The translations under genes were made by a program, and so were the position numbers. Positions 41,788-54,164 of a stretch of 64,000 nt of DNA are shown one piece after another. Position 1 is the first letter of the stretch, and every line of letters starts with the position of its first letter. This stretch comes from Chionoecetes opilio (Eukaryota > Arthropoda > Malacostraca > Decapoda > Majidae): NCBI GenBank assembly GCA_016584305.1, contig JACEEZ010007157.1, forward strand, positions 113,007-177,006, read 5' to 3'. The notes below the pieces were generated by a model. The model saw only the letters and a program-made list of their open reading frames with translations, searched no databases and was not told the DNA's origin.

Positions 41788-41790
41788 TTA

Positions 41791-42291
<501 letters not shown>

Positions 42292-42314
42292 AGACACGCT
42301 GAATGACTGACATA

Positions 42315-43646
42315 AGAACATAAAAAAATAAGGAAGCTACAAGAGGCCGCGAGGCCTACACGTGGTAGTTCCTGTCACCTAACACTACCTACATCCAGCT
42401 TTCATCCCCATCCATGAACTTATCCAGCCCCTCTTTAAAGCTCCCTAATGACTCCGCACTAACTACCTGTCTACTGAGACCATTCCACTCATTCACCACC
42501 CTATTTGTGAACCAGTTTTTCCCTATTTCCTTTCTAAATCTACGCTTTTCCAGCTTGAGTCCGTTACTTCTGTTCTACCCTGGTTAAAGGCCGTAAGAAC
42601 TTTTCCTACCTCTCCTTTATTAAATCCCTTTATCCACTTAAAAACTTCTATCAGATCGCCCATTACTCTGCGTCTCTCGAGTGAGTGTAATTTTAATAAC
42701 TCCAATCTCTTCTCATAACTAAAGTTACGCATCCCTTGTATCATTTTGGTCATCCTTCTCTGCACTGTTTCTAACAAGGCTATATCCATCCTGTAATATG
42801 GAGACCAAAACTGAACCGCATAGTCTAGGTGAGTCCTGACTAGAGCCAGATAAAGCTTTAGAATAGCTTCCGCACTTTTACTTTTAACACTTCTGGTAAT
42901 GAATCCTAATACTCTATTAGCTCTATTTCTGGCTTCAATACATTGTTTCCTAGGTCGGAGGTCTGGGCTCACCCTCACTCCAAGATCTTTTTCACCTTCT
43001 GATCTTTTCAGCGATACATTGCTTATGGTGTATCTATTACCAGGGTTTTTTCTACTAACATTCATAACGCTGCACTTATCAATATTAAATTCCATCTGCC
43101 ATCTGACTGCCCACTCGTTAAGTTTATCTAAGTCTCCCTGCAATATGTTTACCTCAGACTGTGATCCAATAATCCTACCTACCTTAGTATCATCAGCAAA
43201 CTTGCTGATATCACTGCTAATCCCACTATCCAAGTCGTTGATGTAAATAAAAAATAGTAATGGACCCAAAACAGAACCTTGTGGAACTCCACTTGTCACC
43301 AGTCCCCATTCAAATTTAGAGCCATTAATTGTAACCCTTTGTTGCCTATTACTTAGCCAAGCTCTGATCCAATGAAGAACCTTCCCATCTATTCCATGAG
43401 CCTCAACCTTATTTAAGAATCGCTCGTGTGGTACTTTGTCAAATGCCTTACTAAAGTCCAGATATATTATATCATAATACTTATTATTATGTGCCGTCGC
43501 ATAAACTTTCCTATAAAAACTCAATAAATTGGTGAGACATGACCTACCGTTGGTGAATCCATGTTGTGAATCATTGATCAAACTATGTTTATGTAAGTGC
43601 TCTCTAATGTTTTTTGCAATAATAGATTCCAATAATTTACCCACCA
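42315..43646 (-). mobile_element. CR1-like LINE, 5'-truncated copy 2 with target duplication
   Basis: Flanked by a 16-bp direct repeat CTGAATGACTGACATA at 42299-42314 and 43647-43662, so both ends are defined. The 3' end (left, minus strand) carries the TTTTTTTATGTTCTTATG-type tail. The 1.33-kb copy keeps the RT palm through the C-terminus, is 5'-truncated, and is one of the better-preserved TE copies in the window. Confidence 0.93.
42523..43646 (-). pseudogene. Reverse transcriptase of CR1-like LINE, truncated
   Basis: The open frame begins at the truncation point (SVVGKLLESIIAKNIREHL) and runs with motif A as YLDFSKAFDKV, motif B as SGVPQGSVLGPLLFF, the intact catalytic box KFADDTKVG, and thumb YRMDIALLETVQRRMTKM. 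Compared with the copy at 38815-39465, one T is missing near 42572, which shifts the frame after GRTE and ends the ORF early. The N-terminal frame upstream of 43646 belongs to flanking DNA and is not part of the element. Confidence 0.92.
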
Positions 43647-43662
43647 CTGAATGACTGACATA

Positions 43663-44143
43663 CGTACATACAGACAGACAGACACATACACAAAGACGAA
43701 ATGAGACTAAGATAAATCTACTTCTATTCAGAGACACTATTAGATCAGACAACCGGCCATATTTACAAGCACAACAAAATTATATATAAGACCAAACGTA
43801 ATTATGAACTCTCGCCAGAAGAAATTAACTCGCCAGCCTCACTACAGCAAATGTAAATTCACATCTAATGGAAACCTTATATAAATAGGGAAAGTGTTGG
43901 AAGAGATCAAGAAAGCGCAGTAATGGTAGTTTGTATCACACGCCCAACAGGAGCCCCAACATTACGTCACTAAGACCATGTAAAGCCTTCCTGCTGAGCC
44001 GATTACGCCGGACACCGGGGAACCCAGCCCGTAGAGGTGGCTGGCGGGGCGGGGCTGCTGGCTGCGGGTGCCGAGCAAGGGATAAGGGGCGATGGGGATA
44101 GAGAGGGACAGAGGAACGGCCTGAAGGAATTAGGGAGAGACTT

Positions 44144-44144
<1 letters not shown>
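43663..44144. other. Unannotated sequence
   Basis: Starts with CAGACAGACAGACAC, then mixed sequence. No gene or repeat family was recognised. Confidence 0.4.

Positions 44145-44180
<36 letters not shown>
44145..44180. repeat. (GT)n microsatellite
   Basis: GT run directly abutting the tail of SINE copy 2. Confidence 0.95.
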
Positions 44181-44182
<2 letters not shown>

Positions 44183-44480
44183 TCATCTAGTTGTATTCAT
44201 CTAGTTGTATTTTACAGGGCCAGAGCAATGCTCGTGTGGCCCCGTCTCCATATCAACATTTTTATTATTCATCCTTAGTGCTTTGTGTTGGCCGAAGCCA
44301 GCACCCCGGAGAGCAGGTCACAAACCCCGGCTAACACCCGGTACCCATTCACTGCTGGGTGGACAGGGGCTCGGATTTTAAGGAAACAACCCATCTGTTT
44401 CCGCTCCGCCCGGGGATCGAACCCGGGACTTCTCGGTTGTGAACCGAGCGTGCTAACCACTACACTAATGAGTACCCTAG
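44181..44480 (-). mobile_element. tRNA-Val-derived SINE, copy 2
   Basis: Reverse orientation of the family at 37215. Read on the minus strand it has TAGTGTAGTGGTTAGCACGC, an intact B box GGTTCGATCCC, the same body, and a tail of ATACAACTAGATGA repeats at the left end. A GT microsatellite flanks each end. Confidence 0.9.
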
Positions 44481-44487
44481 TGTGTGT

Positions 44488-44955
44488 GTGTGTGTGTGTC
44501 CCGAGGGTTTCTCTATTTCGTAAGCTTTCTTCTTATTTACTGTTGATTTTAAACACGAACCCGATGGCTCACCGTTGCTGCAGTGACGTCTGAAGAGCAG
44601 AGATGAACACATGAAAAAGTAGGGCATTCTGCTGCAGGTGCAGCAGCAGCAAGAACCACTATTCCTTCTGCTGCAGCTGTTGCCGCTGTTGCTGCTGCTA
44701 TTACTATATTATGTAGTAGTAGTACCAGTAGTAGTAGAAACAGTATTTATAATGGTGATGTTAGTGGTAGTATAGCAGTTTTTTACATTTTTACATCATC
44801 ACTGCACTTTTTCACCATAAATAGGGGGATCCTTTTGCCTTTAAATATTTTAACTCTTCACGGTCTCACCCATCTGCCCCGCCCTTCACCAGGACCCCTT
44901 CCCCACCCTGCTACTTCCCATCCCGCTCTGTACCTCTCACTTCCCGTTTCCTTAA
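44488..44955. other. Unannotated, with CTG/CAG and GTA triplet runs
   Basis: CTGCTGCAG-type triplets at 44625-44700 and TAGTAGTAG at 44712-44740. The remainder is AT-rich, with no ORF of note. Confidence 0.5.
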
Positions 44956-45150
44956 AATAATCGTCCAGACCATTTAATCATTCCTAATTCAATGCAGTCA
45001 AAATATAGCCATTATCGAGTATATCAACAATATGTTGTCACTTTTTGCATCCAGTCACCCGTTTTTAAATGATCCGCATTCAAAATCTGTAAATTCCCCG
45101 AGCTCTCAAAACACAACTGATGACCAGCAGACGACGGACAACGGCTCGGT
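44956..45150. mobile_element. Solo end related to the 36618-38713 TIR element
   Basis: AATAATCGTCCAGACCATTT and the following ~110 bp match the reverse complement of 38600-38713 with divergence. No opposite terminus was found, so this is a fragment, possibly broken by the adjoining palindrome. Confidence 0.6.
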
Positions 45151-45151
45151 G

Positions 45152-45672
45152 ATGTCACGGCAGGCAACCTCCCAGCCCGGTGCTTATACAAATACACGTT
45201 AACTCAGAAAAAAATATAGTACTTAAAGAATTTTGGGTGTTTCAGATTTTTTTTTTTGTGATATAGCAGATACTTGCATCCTTTATGGGCACAGCAAGAA
45301 AGCTGTGCCTTTCCAGAGAGCTTAGCACCCATTTCCGACGTATTTGGCCACGATATATGTGTGCAGCGCCGGAGAAAGGCGGGCGAGAGGCGCGCAGCGA
45401 GACAATCTGCTTCACACCGTCCGCCTCTCGCCCGCCACTCCCCGGCGCTGCATACATATATCGTTGCCAAATAGATCGGAAATGGGTGCTAAGCTCTCTG
45501 GAAAGCCACAGCTTTCTTGCTGTAGCCATAAAGGATGCAAGTATATGCCATATCACAAAAAAAAAAAATCAGAAACACCCAAAATTCTTCAAGTACTATA
45601 TTTGTTTCTGAGTTTACGTGTATTTGTATGAGCACCGGGCTGGGAGGCTGCCTGCCGTGACGTCACCAGCAA
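45152..45672. mobile_element. Foldback palindrome, ~245-bp arms
   Basis: Left arm about 45152-45396 and right arm about 45419-45672 are reverse complements with moderate divergence around a ~22-bp loop. The outer sequence includes CAGCCCGGTGCTTATACAAA and its complement. The right end carries a TGACGTCA octamer (45659-45666). Mirror-image short frames (MGAKLSGK...) occur in both arms because the arms are copies. Confidence 0.85.
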
Positions 45673-46427
45673 GTTTCGCGCCACGACTGATGCGTCACAC
45701 GGTCGTCACGACGTCACAGGTGGTGCGTCACAAGGTCGACCCTCACGATTACCTTATCAATAAATTTCGTTCTTGGCTATAATCCTTCCATTTTTTCTCT
45801 CTCTCTTTTCCTATCTGGTGTTTAGGGAAAAAAAAGATGCTCGTAATTAATGAACGTAATCGAGGGAACTGCGCTTATTTTCAGGCATTGAAGTGGAAGT
45901 TGTCATCGAGCCTAGAAGTGAAGTCAATTTTTCCTCAGTATAATATTTGCAGCGATTCAGGCCAAGGATTTTTATTAAGGTTATTAAATCACCACAATTT
46001 ACAGTTTGATTAATGTGATGTGCGTGACATATTTTGAAGTATAAACACAAACACGAACAACGCACGCAGACACTAACATATTAGCGGCACGCCAGCAGTA
46101 AACAGCCGCGTGATTTATCATTCACCTGTCTCATTAGAGCACACCTGGCTGTCACCTTACGTAGAGGAGCCGGGAGTCCCTCGTCGCGCAGCCCATCACC
46201 CTCGTCAACACGTCATTATCCCTTTACTTGCCCCGTGCCCTCCCGCGAGGAGCCCGCAGCATGACGGAGGGAAAGAAGGGAGGGAGGGAAGGTGGGAGGA
46301 AGAGAAAAATTGTTAAGAAAAAAAAATCAAAGAGGTTAAAATTAGGAAGGCCGTCTTTGGATAGTTCTCAACCACAAAGGTTGCCAACGTAAAATGTGTC
46401 CAACGGCGAAGAAAACTTTACACTAAG
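45673..46427. other. Unannotated sequence
   Basis: No recognised gene. A GGGAGG-rich stretch lies near 46270-46300. The last four bases before the LTR element are TAAG, part of its target duplication. Confidence 0.5.
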
Positions 46428-48000
46428 TGTTAAGGCATTTATAAAGGGTAGAAACGTATGTATGTATGTATGTATGGGTGTGGCACTCAGTGTGGCCGGC
46501 TACACCTAGTTACTGCAGACTCAGCAAAGATAGAGGGCCGGCAAGGTTATATTGAGATGTCACGTACCATTATTATGCATCTCTTATAAATAAATGGTAA
46601 CATAATAGATATTTATATAGTGTAGCTATATTATCAGTTTAATCTATGGTAGAAACATTACTTGCTCATTACTATATGTTTAATAGTGGAGCAGAGGTAT
46701 ATGTAGATAAATAAACATGGTAGTTGTCAACTGCTTGGCAGGGGCACGGAGCTCTCTGCCGGCGACGATAGGGAGACGAGGACTGCCTTAACTAGGGTAG
46801 AGACGGAGGTTAACAGGGACTCAGTGGCGTACCGAGGGGGGGGGCCATGCGGCCATGCCCCCCCCCCTTAGGCAAAGAATAAATTTTAATAAATTATTGA
46901 CAGCGAGCTTTGCTCGCTGTCGCTTACCATAAGACCCGTGGAACCAAGTTTCCGCCAAAAAGTGTAAAACTACTCCTAAATATTGTCGGATTGAGCTGAA
47001 ATTTGACATGCAAGTAGTGCTGTCAAAATCAATGGGGGTGGTCGGAAGAATTGTTTTGCGTAAAACAAACCCTTAATGAGTAATTAGCGTAAACTACTCC
47101 TAATTATTGTCGGATTGAGCTGAAATACAACATCCAAGTAGTGCTGTCAAAATCAATGGGAGTCTGTGTAACAAACTTTTTGCATAGAACAAGCCCTTAA
47201 TGAGTAATTCACGTAATGAGTTAATTGGCTGGAACGTGGCTCGCTGTCACGTTCCAGCCGCAAGAACTGAGCCAAAAGCAAAGGGGCCAGAGGCTGGACG
47301 TCTATACTTGATTGGCAGCGAGCTTTGCTCGCTGCCGCTTACCATAAGACCCGTGGAACCAAGTTTCCGCCAAAAAGTGTATAAGTACTCCTAAATATTG
47401 TCGGATTGAGCTGAAATTTGACATGTAAGTAGTGCTGTCAAAATCAATGGGGGTCGTCAGAAATATTTTTTTGCGTAAAACAAGCCCTTAATGAGTAATT
47501 AGCGTAAACTACTCCTAATTATTGTCGGATTGAGCTGAAATTCGACATCGAAGTAGTGCTGTCAAAATCAATGGGGGTCTCTATGACAAACTTTTTGCGT
47601 AAAACAGGCCCTTAATGAGTAATTCACTTAATGAGTTAATTGGCTGGAACGTGGCTCGCTGCCACCTTCCAGCCGTAAGAACTGAGCCAAAAGCAAAGGG
47701 GCCAGAGGCTGGTCGTCTATACTTGATATATATATTGGCCCCCCCCTTTTTCAATTTTCTGGGTACGCCACTGCAGGGACTCCTGTATATTTCGTCAAAG
47801 AATATATATATTGTAGATTAACACAATAATACTACCTCAATTACCCTGGTGTCTCTCTACATCCTCACGAAACCACTGATTAACATTCCAACGTAAACAG
47901 ATTAAAAGAAACGTGAATTACTGGACATTGACTCATCATCCACATTGAAGGTGTGTCTACCTGTGTGAATAATTACTCGCGTAAAGGAATTACCAGAACA
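46428..48000 (+). repeat. 5' LTR, interrupted by hAT MITE
   Basis: Matches the 3' LTR over its full ~610 bp once 46822-47781 is excluded. It contains a GTATGTATGTAT tract, tandem ATAAATAAATGG and an AATAATTACTCGCG end region. Confidence 0.93.
46822..47773. mobile_element. hAT-type MITE
   Basis: The termini CAGTGGCGTACC and GGGTACGCCACTG are inverted repeats of hAT form (CAG...CTG). An exact 8-bp duplication CAGGGACT flanks it (46814-46821 and 47774-47781). The interior is two tandem ~410-bp repeats starting ACAGCGAGCTTTGCTCGCTG, each with a GCGAGC-type hairpin. No transposase. Confidence 0.92.
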
Positions 48001-48025
48001 ATTTGGTGGCGGCGTGTGGCACGAA
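48001..48025 (+). other. Putative primer-binding site
   Basis: TGGTGGCGGCGTGTGGCACG begins four bases after the 5' LTR. The initial TGG is typical of sites complementary to a tRNA 3' CCA end. The tRNA was not identified. Confidence 0.5.
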
Positions 48026-48239
48026 TACTATTATCAGTGCTGAACAATTATAATTACGTTGGAACTGTGTGTTGGAATTCGTGGTTGTGAGGGAGACGAA
48101 ACTTTTAGAAACAAAAACGAAACTTTTTGAACCAAGCAGCAGCTTGGCGAGTGAACGATACATTAAGGACAACAGAGGGACGATAGAGAGGGTGGTTGAA
48201 GGTCGAGGCAAGCTGACTCAGCGAGTACTAGCGAGACCA

Positions 48240-49638
48240 CCGAGAGACAAGGCCTGGTGGATCGCCCGTGACGTCACACCATAAGGATACCACCCGCTCC
48301 TCTCCCCGTACAAGTTTACCTACCTAATATAATGTTTATCAGTATAAAAGATATACTGTTATCTTCGGAAATGTTTGTTCTATAATATTATCAAATAAAA
48401 AACCGTAAAACACACAAAGAAAAAGCCATTATGAGACTTTCAAGAAATATGCATTAACTTAAACTCTTCGCCATTTAATATTTAGCTCGCAAACATTTTA
48501 AATGGAGAATATCAATAGAAGCGGAGTTTAATTAGCTTTCCATTGATATATTTCGTTTAGTGATAAATTAATTAGCGGCATGCATAAATTAGCGTTAACT
48601 AAATATAAAAAATCATGAAATCGGGTAATTTCCTACCTAATATATGTTTATCAGTATAAAATATATACTGCTATCTTCGGAAATGTTTGTTCTATAATAT
48701 TATCAAATAAAAAACCGTAAAACACACTGAAGAAATGCCATTATGAGACTTTCAAGAAATATGCATGAACTTAAACTTTTCGCCATTTAATATTTTGTAA
48801 AAAACTTTTTACATGGAGAATATCAATAGAAGCGGAATTTAATTAGCTTCCATTGATATATTTCTTTTTCTGATAAATGAATTAGAACCATGCATAAATT
48901 AGCGTTAACTAAATAAATAACATCATGAAATCGGGTAATTTACTCGATTTCATGATGTTATTTATTTAGTTAACGCTAATTTATGCATGGTTCTAATTCA
49001 TTTATCAGAAAAGGAAGTATATCAATGGAGAGCTAATTAAATTCCGCTTCTATTGATATTCTCCATGTAAAAAAAAAATCACAAAATATTAAATGGCGAA
49101 AAGTTTAAGTTCATGCATATTTCTTGAAAGTCTCATAATGGCATTTCTTTAGTGTGTTTTACAGTTTTTTATTTGATAATATTATAGAACAAACATTTCC
49201 GAAGATAACAGTATATATTTTATACTGATAAACATATATTAGGTAGGAAATTACCCGATTTCATGATTTTTTATATTTAGTTAACGCTAATTTATGCATG
49301 CCGCTAATTCATTTATCACTAAACAAAATATATCAATGGAAAGCTAATTAAACTCCGCTTCTATTGATATTCTCCATTTAAAATGTTTGCGAGCAAAATA
49401 TTAAATGGCGAAGAGTTTAAGTTAATGCATATTTCTTGAAAGTCTCATAATGGCATTTTCTTTGTGTGTTTTACGGTTTTTTATTTGATAATATTATAGA
49501 ACAAACATTTCCGAAGATAACAGTATATCTTTTATACTGATAAACATTATATTAGGTAGGTAAACTTGTACGGGGAGCGGAGCGGGTGGTATCCTTATGG
49601 TGTGACGTCACGGGCGATCCACCAGGCCATCATCTCGG
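48240..49638. mobile_element. TGACGTCA-foldback family, complete two-armed copy C
   Basis: A 1.4-kb palindrome centred near 48940. Each arm consists of terminus (CCGAGAGACAAGGCC left; GGCCATCATCTCGG right), then ATCGCCCGTGACGTCACACC, TCCCCGTACAAGTTTACC, and two ~316-bp direct subunits. The four subunits in the element are diverged from each other. It is inserted in the LTR element behind the 5' LTR. TGACGTCA lies at 48269-48276 and 49603-49610. No ORF. Confidence 0.88.
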
Positions 49639-49799
49639 GGGCCCAGGTACAACCCTTTTTCCTATATACCCCCTAACTCAGGGTGACTCATTCAACACCT
49701 CGAATTATCCCCGTCACGCCTTTTCCCGAAAAAAGAAGCATGGTGTAAGGGAGGGACGTTAAGATTTTTAATTGAGAACTTTTTCCTGCGCTAGTGCCC

Positions 49800-50300
49800 C
49801 CTAGGGGAATTAAATTTACTCATTTCACTCATTTTACAATTATTCATCATATCAACCCAAAAGGCGGGCAGGAAAAGATTCCCAACTTTTCTTTTTGGGG
49901 GGGGGGATCTACCATCATCGCGAGGACACGAGGGACTTACTTGGGCGAATACGTACATCCTGGTTCTACGCTCAAGCATTAATTGAGTTAAGTGCTAAAA
50001 GCTTTTAGCAAAACCCTACAATTACATTTAAATTATTTAATTGCACAAAATGGGAAGAAAAAGTTCTCTTTTTCACTCATCTACAATTATCATCATTCAA
50101 CCCCAAAGGACTGGTAGGAAAGTTTCCCAACGCTTTCATTTGACGGGGGGGGACTTATCATCCCCCCATCTCGCGAGGAACGAGGGATTACCTTGGACGA
50201 TAGTACTTAATACATCCTGGTTCTACACTAAAAGCTTTAATTAATTTAAGTAGCTACAAGGCATTTAGCTAAACACAAAATTAAACTTAATTTTTTAAAT
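49800..50300. repeat. Two-copy tandem duplication, unit ~250 bp
   Basis: Both units contain TTTCACTCAT, CAATTATCATC-type text, AACCC(A)AAAGG, then CGCGAGGA, CGAGGGA and CATCCTGGTTCTAC in the same order, diverged by many small indels. Confidence 0.75.
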
Positions 50301-51599
50301 TGCAAAAACATGAGAATTACTTTTTGCATTTTTGATAAATTCTTATCAGTAAATAATTTTTGCCTTAATGCTTTTTCTTTCTTTTAAGGAGAATTTTTTC
50401 GTAGGAAAGAAAAAGGTACTTTTAGGGGGGACCCCGTAATTTTATTCTCTAAAAAATTTTTTTTTGCGATTTTGGGCGTTTTACGTATGAAAAAAAAAAA
50501 TTTAAAACTACGTTTTTGGTCCTTTTAATCCCAAAAGGGTAAAGAAGAGTTAGAAGGGTTTTAATCATTGTTTTTATCTCAAGAAAAGAAGAATTTGTGA
50601 TCGGCGAAACAGACAAAAAAAAACGTGATGTTTAAAACCCCAGACTTAAAAAAATTTACACGGGGGAGTGGTAAGCACTTCCACTATGCTTTATACAAAT
50701 ACTACTATCCCTTAACTACTACTACTACTACTAACACTACTACTACTACTACTACTCTACTATTTCCCTCTACAAATTTACTACTAACTATACTATAATA
50801 TCTACTATCTATGTACTACTATCCCACTAACTTATCCTCTAACAGCTGAACAACTATAAAATGACAACTCAATTACGGGCTGTGCAGAAACCCTGGGGTA
50901 TTTTTCCTACTTCATTTAAGGTGCAAACCCACAAAAGGCTCCGTGCGCCCATTTAGTGGAGAGAGGAAACTCCCGTGCTATAAATTTTCTCACCTGTTGA
51001 GGCGAAAATAGTAACTCAGATGTATACAGGCCACAGAAAAAATTGCTTCTTTTGATCTAGACTACAATCGGGATCGAGAGCTAAACAATTAATGCAGAGC
51101 ATAGCATTTTCTCCCCGGGAAAAGATTGGGCAAATTACGACAAATTCAGGGAGAATTTCCGAATTTTCAGTGGTGGAGAGCAACCCGTAGTGAAAAAAGA
51201 AAGGGCATGTGATGATTCTATAAAACAAATTTTTCGTCCAAACTGTATGGATGGGTCTATCGGGGCCATCTTTTAACAGAGGGGTGCATAAAAAATTAAC
51301 GGAGGAACTTTGGGTGTAAGGGAACAGATATTAGTATGGATAATAGTAAAAAATTCTTGAATTTTGTTCATATGCACATGCCCAGGGGAAGGTGGTCGTG
51401 CAGCTCTTTCTTTCCCCTTTCATCCTAAGGCGAGTAAGGGGATTTCAAAACACCCCTAGACGGAAAGTTTATGGAGACAAAACACCTACGGTTTTCAAGC
51501 CGTATTTGCTGGAATAAATACCCTATTCCAAACAAAAAAAAATAACACCTCCCCCCTTTTATGCAGTGGAGCTGCGAAAGAGGCATCATTTGTTCCTTT

Positions 51600-51935
51600 T
51601 TTTTTTTCCTTTTTTTTTTTTTTTTTCAATACCATCCCTATGCCCCTTAGGCAGTGGTGCCCCAGGGTCGAAGGGTAGCTCGGGGTTCACTTTAGGGCTT
51701 GATGATATTGGCCCTCACCCGGGGTGGCGCGGGTAGGTTCTTATATGAGCCTGTGATTAGAGGCCTGCCGCCCCCCGGTCGCCCGATCCCTCGAAAATCG
51801 GGTAAGTTATGGGCAGGGATGGGGGTTCTTGGGCCCTCGAGGGTGCAGAAAGGTTTTGGGGTTTTCTTCGGGATCGAACTCGGGTCACCGAAAAAACGCC
51901 AGTGGGAGACAAAAAACCACCCCGCTACCGCCCCC
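51600..51935 (-). mobile_element. tRNA-derived SINE with poly(A) tail, decayed copy 2
   Basis: The reverse complement matches the family at 40457: GGGCGGTAGC head, GAGTTCGATCCC B box, AACCCCAAAACCTTTCTGCA and the GTGGCGCAGG region. The poly(T) at 51596-51626 is its tail. It contains many small indels. Confidence 0.8.
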
Positions 51936-53299
51936 CAAAACCCTTGCAATAAGGGGGCATACGGTAAAGAAATCCCTCCGCGGGCGCGCAGAAAGGGGAA
52001 GGCATCCCCAGTGGGTGATAATAAATACAAAGCCCACCCACGGCCCCGAGGGGATCCCTCAACCAGGAGTAACTTTTCCTTTCCTTCGGGGGAGGGGACA
52101 GCACAAAAGCACAGAATAAGTAGGGAGTCCTCTACTCCCGGTTCACGGAACGGGTAACACAGTAAGCCGATGCAGCCGATAAAAAGAAGCTGCGCAAACA
52201 ATGAGAAAAGGTGGGCTGGGGGAAGAGAAAGTCGTGGGGGGAAGAATGCGAGCCTGAGCACCATCCGGGTTTAAACTCAACACAACCGCGAGAGGTTTTT
52301 CCTCGCGCAGGCACGGCGGTTTTTTTGTCGATTTTTACCACAATATTGTGGCTGCCGCCAAAAAAAAAACATCATGCAAATACCCACGAAGGTAAGCCAC
52401 AAAACCTTTCTCTGGCTGTGGACATGGAGCTACTGTAAATGGACTCTCTAAAGAGTGATCAGGCCTAAAGAGGATGCACGGGGTGGCCGGTGGCCTTTAC
52501 CGCAGAGTGATTTGATGTGAAGGGGGTCACAGGTTTTTTTTTTTTAAAAAACAAGGGAAACGTGATCTCAAAAAGGGGTTCCCCCGGGGGTTCGTATGGA
52601 GTTTTTTTGCATCCAACTTTCATTTCCCCTGTAGACGGGCTTTTGGGGTTTAGCTACATGAAGTCTAATCGAATGGGATAGATCCCAAACTTAATTTAAA
52701 AAATTTAAAGGGAAGCATTAAAGGCGAGGTTCCCCCTTTGTCTCGACTCCCCTATATGTAAAATCACTCCAGGGAAGAGAGGCGATAAGCGAGGGCCACC
52801 GACTGGTGTAGTTCCCTAAATTCATGTCCTAACGCTCGCGTTAATTTACGCGGGCCAAAAAATCGTAAAGGCACGATTGTCGGGGGACCATAAAAATCCC
52901 CGCCCGTATGGCGATGCGTTTCCAGTGGTGGACCTGATGCCCTATAGACAGTGAAGTATGTTCGATGGCCCCAGCAAAGAAAAAACGTTTGGGCTGTAAA
53001 AACGACATTTACACTGTCGCGCCGGAATTTCAAAAATCACTTTGGTTGCTAACACAAAGGGGGACCAGTGCGAGTTAAACATGGAGTTTTCCTGGGGAAG
53101 GGGTTGGGTATAATCGAAAGGTGGTACCTGAACCATTGGAGTTACCTATGCTTGTGTTCTAGGTGAGAAAACCGCCCTTTACATCAGCAGGGGCTGGTAC
53201 CAACCCCCCAGTTGCGTCAACGTCGGGACTACCCGGAGTTAAGGCACTCGCTCTTGGAACTCTTGGGGCAGTACCCAATGTCTAAATCCCCCGGGGGCT

Positions 53300-53760
53300 C
53301 TTGGTCTACCGATACAGCGGAGTCACATTAAACTCATCCCCGGGGGCCAAACCTGTTACTTTTTTGCTTTCAGGCTACCCCATAGCCAACGGGCTGTGGT
53401 AGAAACCATGTAGATTGTAGAGGAAAAGTTGGGGCAAGGAGTTTTTTTCAAAAACTCTGCTCACCCTGGAACGTCCTTTTTTTCATGTCCCCAAGAAGGA
53501 AAAAAACTTTTGCCCAGTTATTGACTTTCGGCGAGTGTAGGTCTCAGAAGATGACAGGGACCGTTACCCGTCCTAAAAGATCTGCTCATGTGTTAGGGCC
53601 CGGGGAATACAATTTTTGCATTTTGGACATTTTTTCGGGGGACGGCAGGTACCCATGGAGAATCCTTTAGAGAGGTTCGGCGTTCAGTAAGCCGGGGGTC
53701 CTACGAAAGGCTTCGGAGGTTTGGGTTGAATCCCGCCCCCCCCTATTTTTAGAGAAAAAT
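53300..53760 (+). pseudogene. Gypsy-type reverse transcriptase, frameshifted
   Basis: In shifting plus-strand frames the sequence shows the gypsy RT order: an AKPV region near 53350, VPKK at 53490, VIDFRR at 53518, DRYP at 53563, a DIFSG motif-A region at about 53625, and QVPM-like residues just after. The frame must change several times over 450 bp, so no active enzyme is encoded as written. The shifts are mostly at homopolymers and may partly be sequencing error. Confidence 0.8.
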
Positions 53761-54164
53761 AAATCAATTTTTTTCCGGGGGGAAGGTAACTCCGTGTTCG
53801 CATACCTGGAGATTTATAATTGCTAGCAAAGACCATGAGTTTCCCTTTTAAAAATTTAAGTCATTTTTCAGCGACTTGTCAGTGGTCTCAAAACCAAGTT
53901 TACTAGTTGAATTTTTTAAAACTAAGATAGTTTTGGCCATCTGTCAACGGGGGGGGAAACCACCCATGCGATAAAAATTGGGCCCCTCAAAAAAAATTTC
54001 CTCAACCCAAATGTTGAGAATGTTAGATCCTTTTTGGACTAGTGGGCTTTTTTCCGCCCCTTAATCAAAAAATTTCGCCCGAATGGCATCTCCCCCAAAT
54101 CAGCTGTTAAGAAAAGAGTCTCATTTTTACTGGGATGCTCCTCAGGACAAAGTTTCGATGAGTT

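Larger units (their letters stand above)
49639..53250. other. LTR-element interior, no identifiable gag, poor-quality sequence
   Basis: Where gag and protease should lie, no domain is readable. The text is full of G, C, A and T homopolymer runs of irregular length and broken frames. A ~250-bp tandem duplication (about 49800-50048 and 50049-50300, core CATCCTGGTTCTAC) and ACT-rich text (50700-50820) are visible. A SINE lies at 51600-51935. Confidence 0.6.

Noticed and set aside
45204..45631. Two related short proteins on opposite strands (MGAKLSGK...)
   Set aside because: They are mirror images created by the palindrome arms and have no recognisable domain.
48069..48284. Short plus-strand ORF across the foldback boundary
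   Set aside because: It spans the LTR-element interior and a foldback terminus, so it cannot be an ancestral coding unit.
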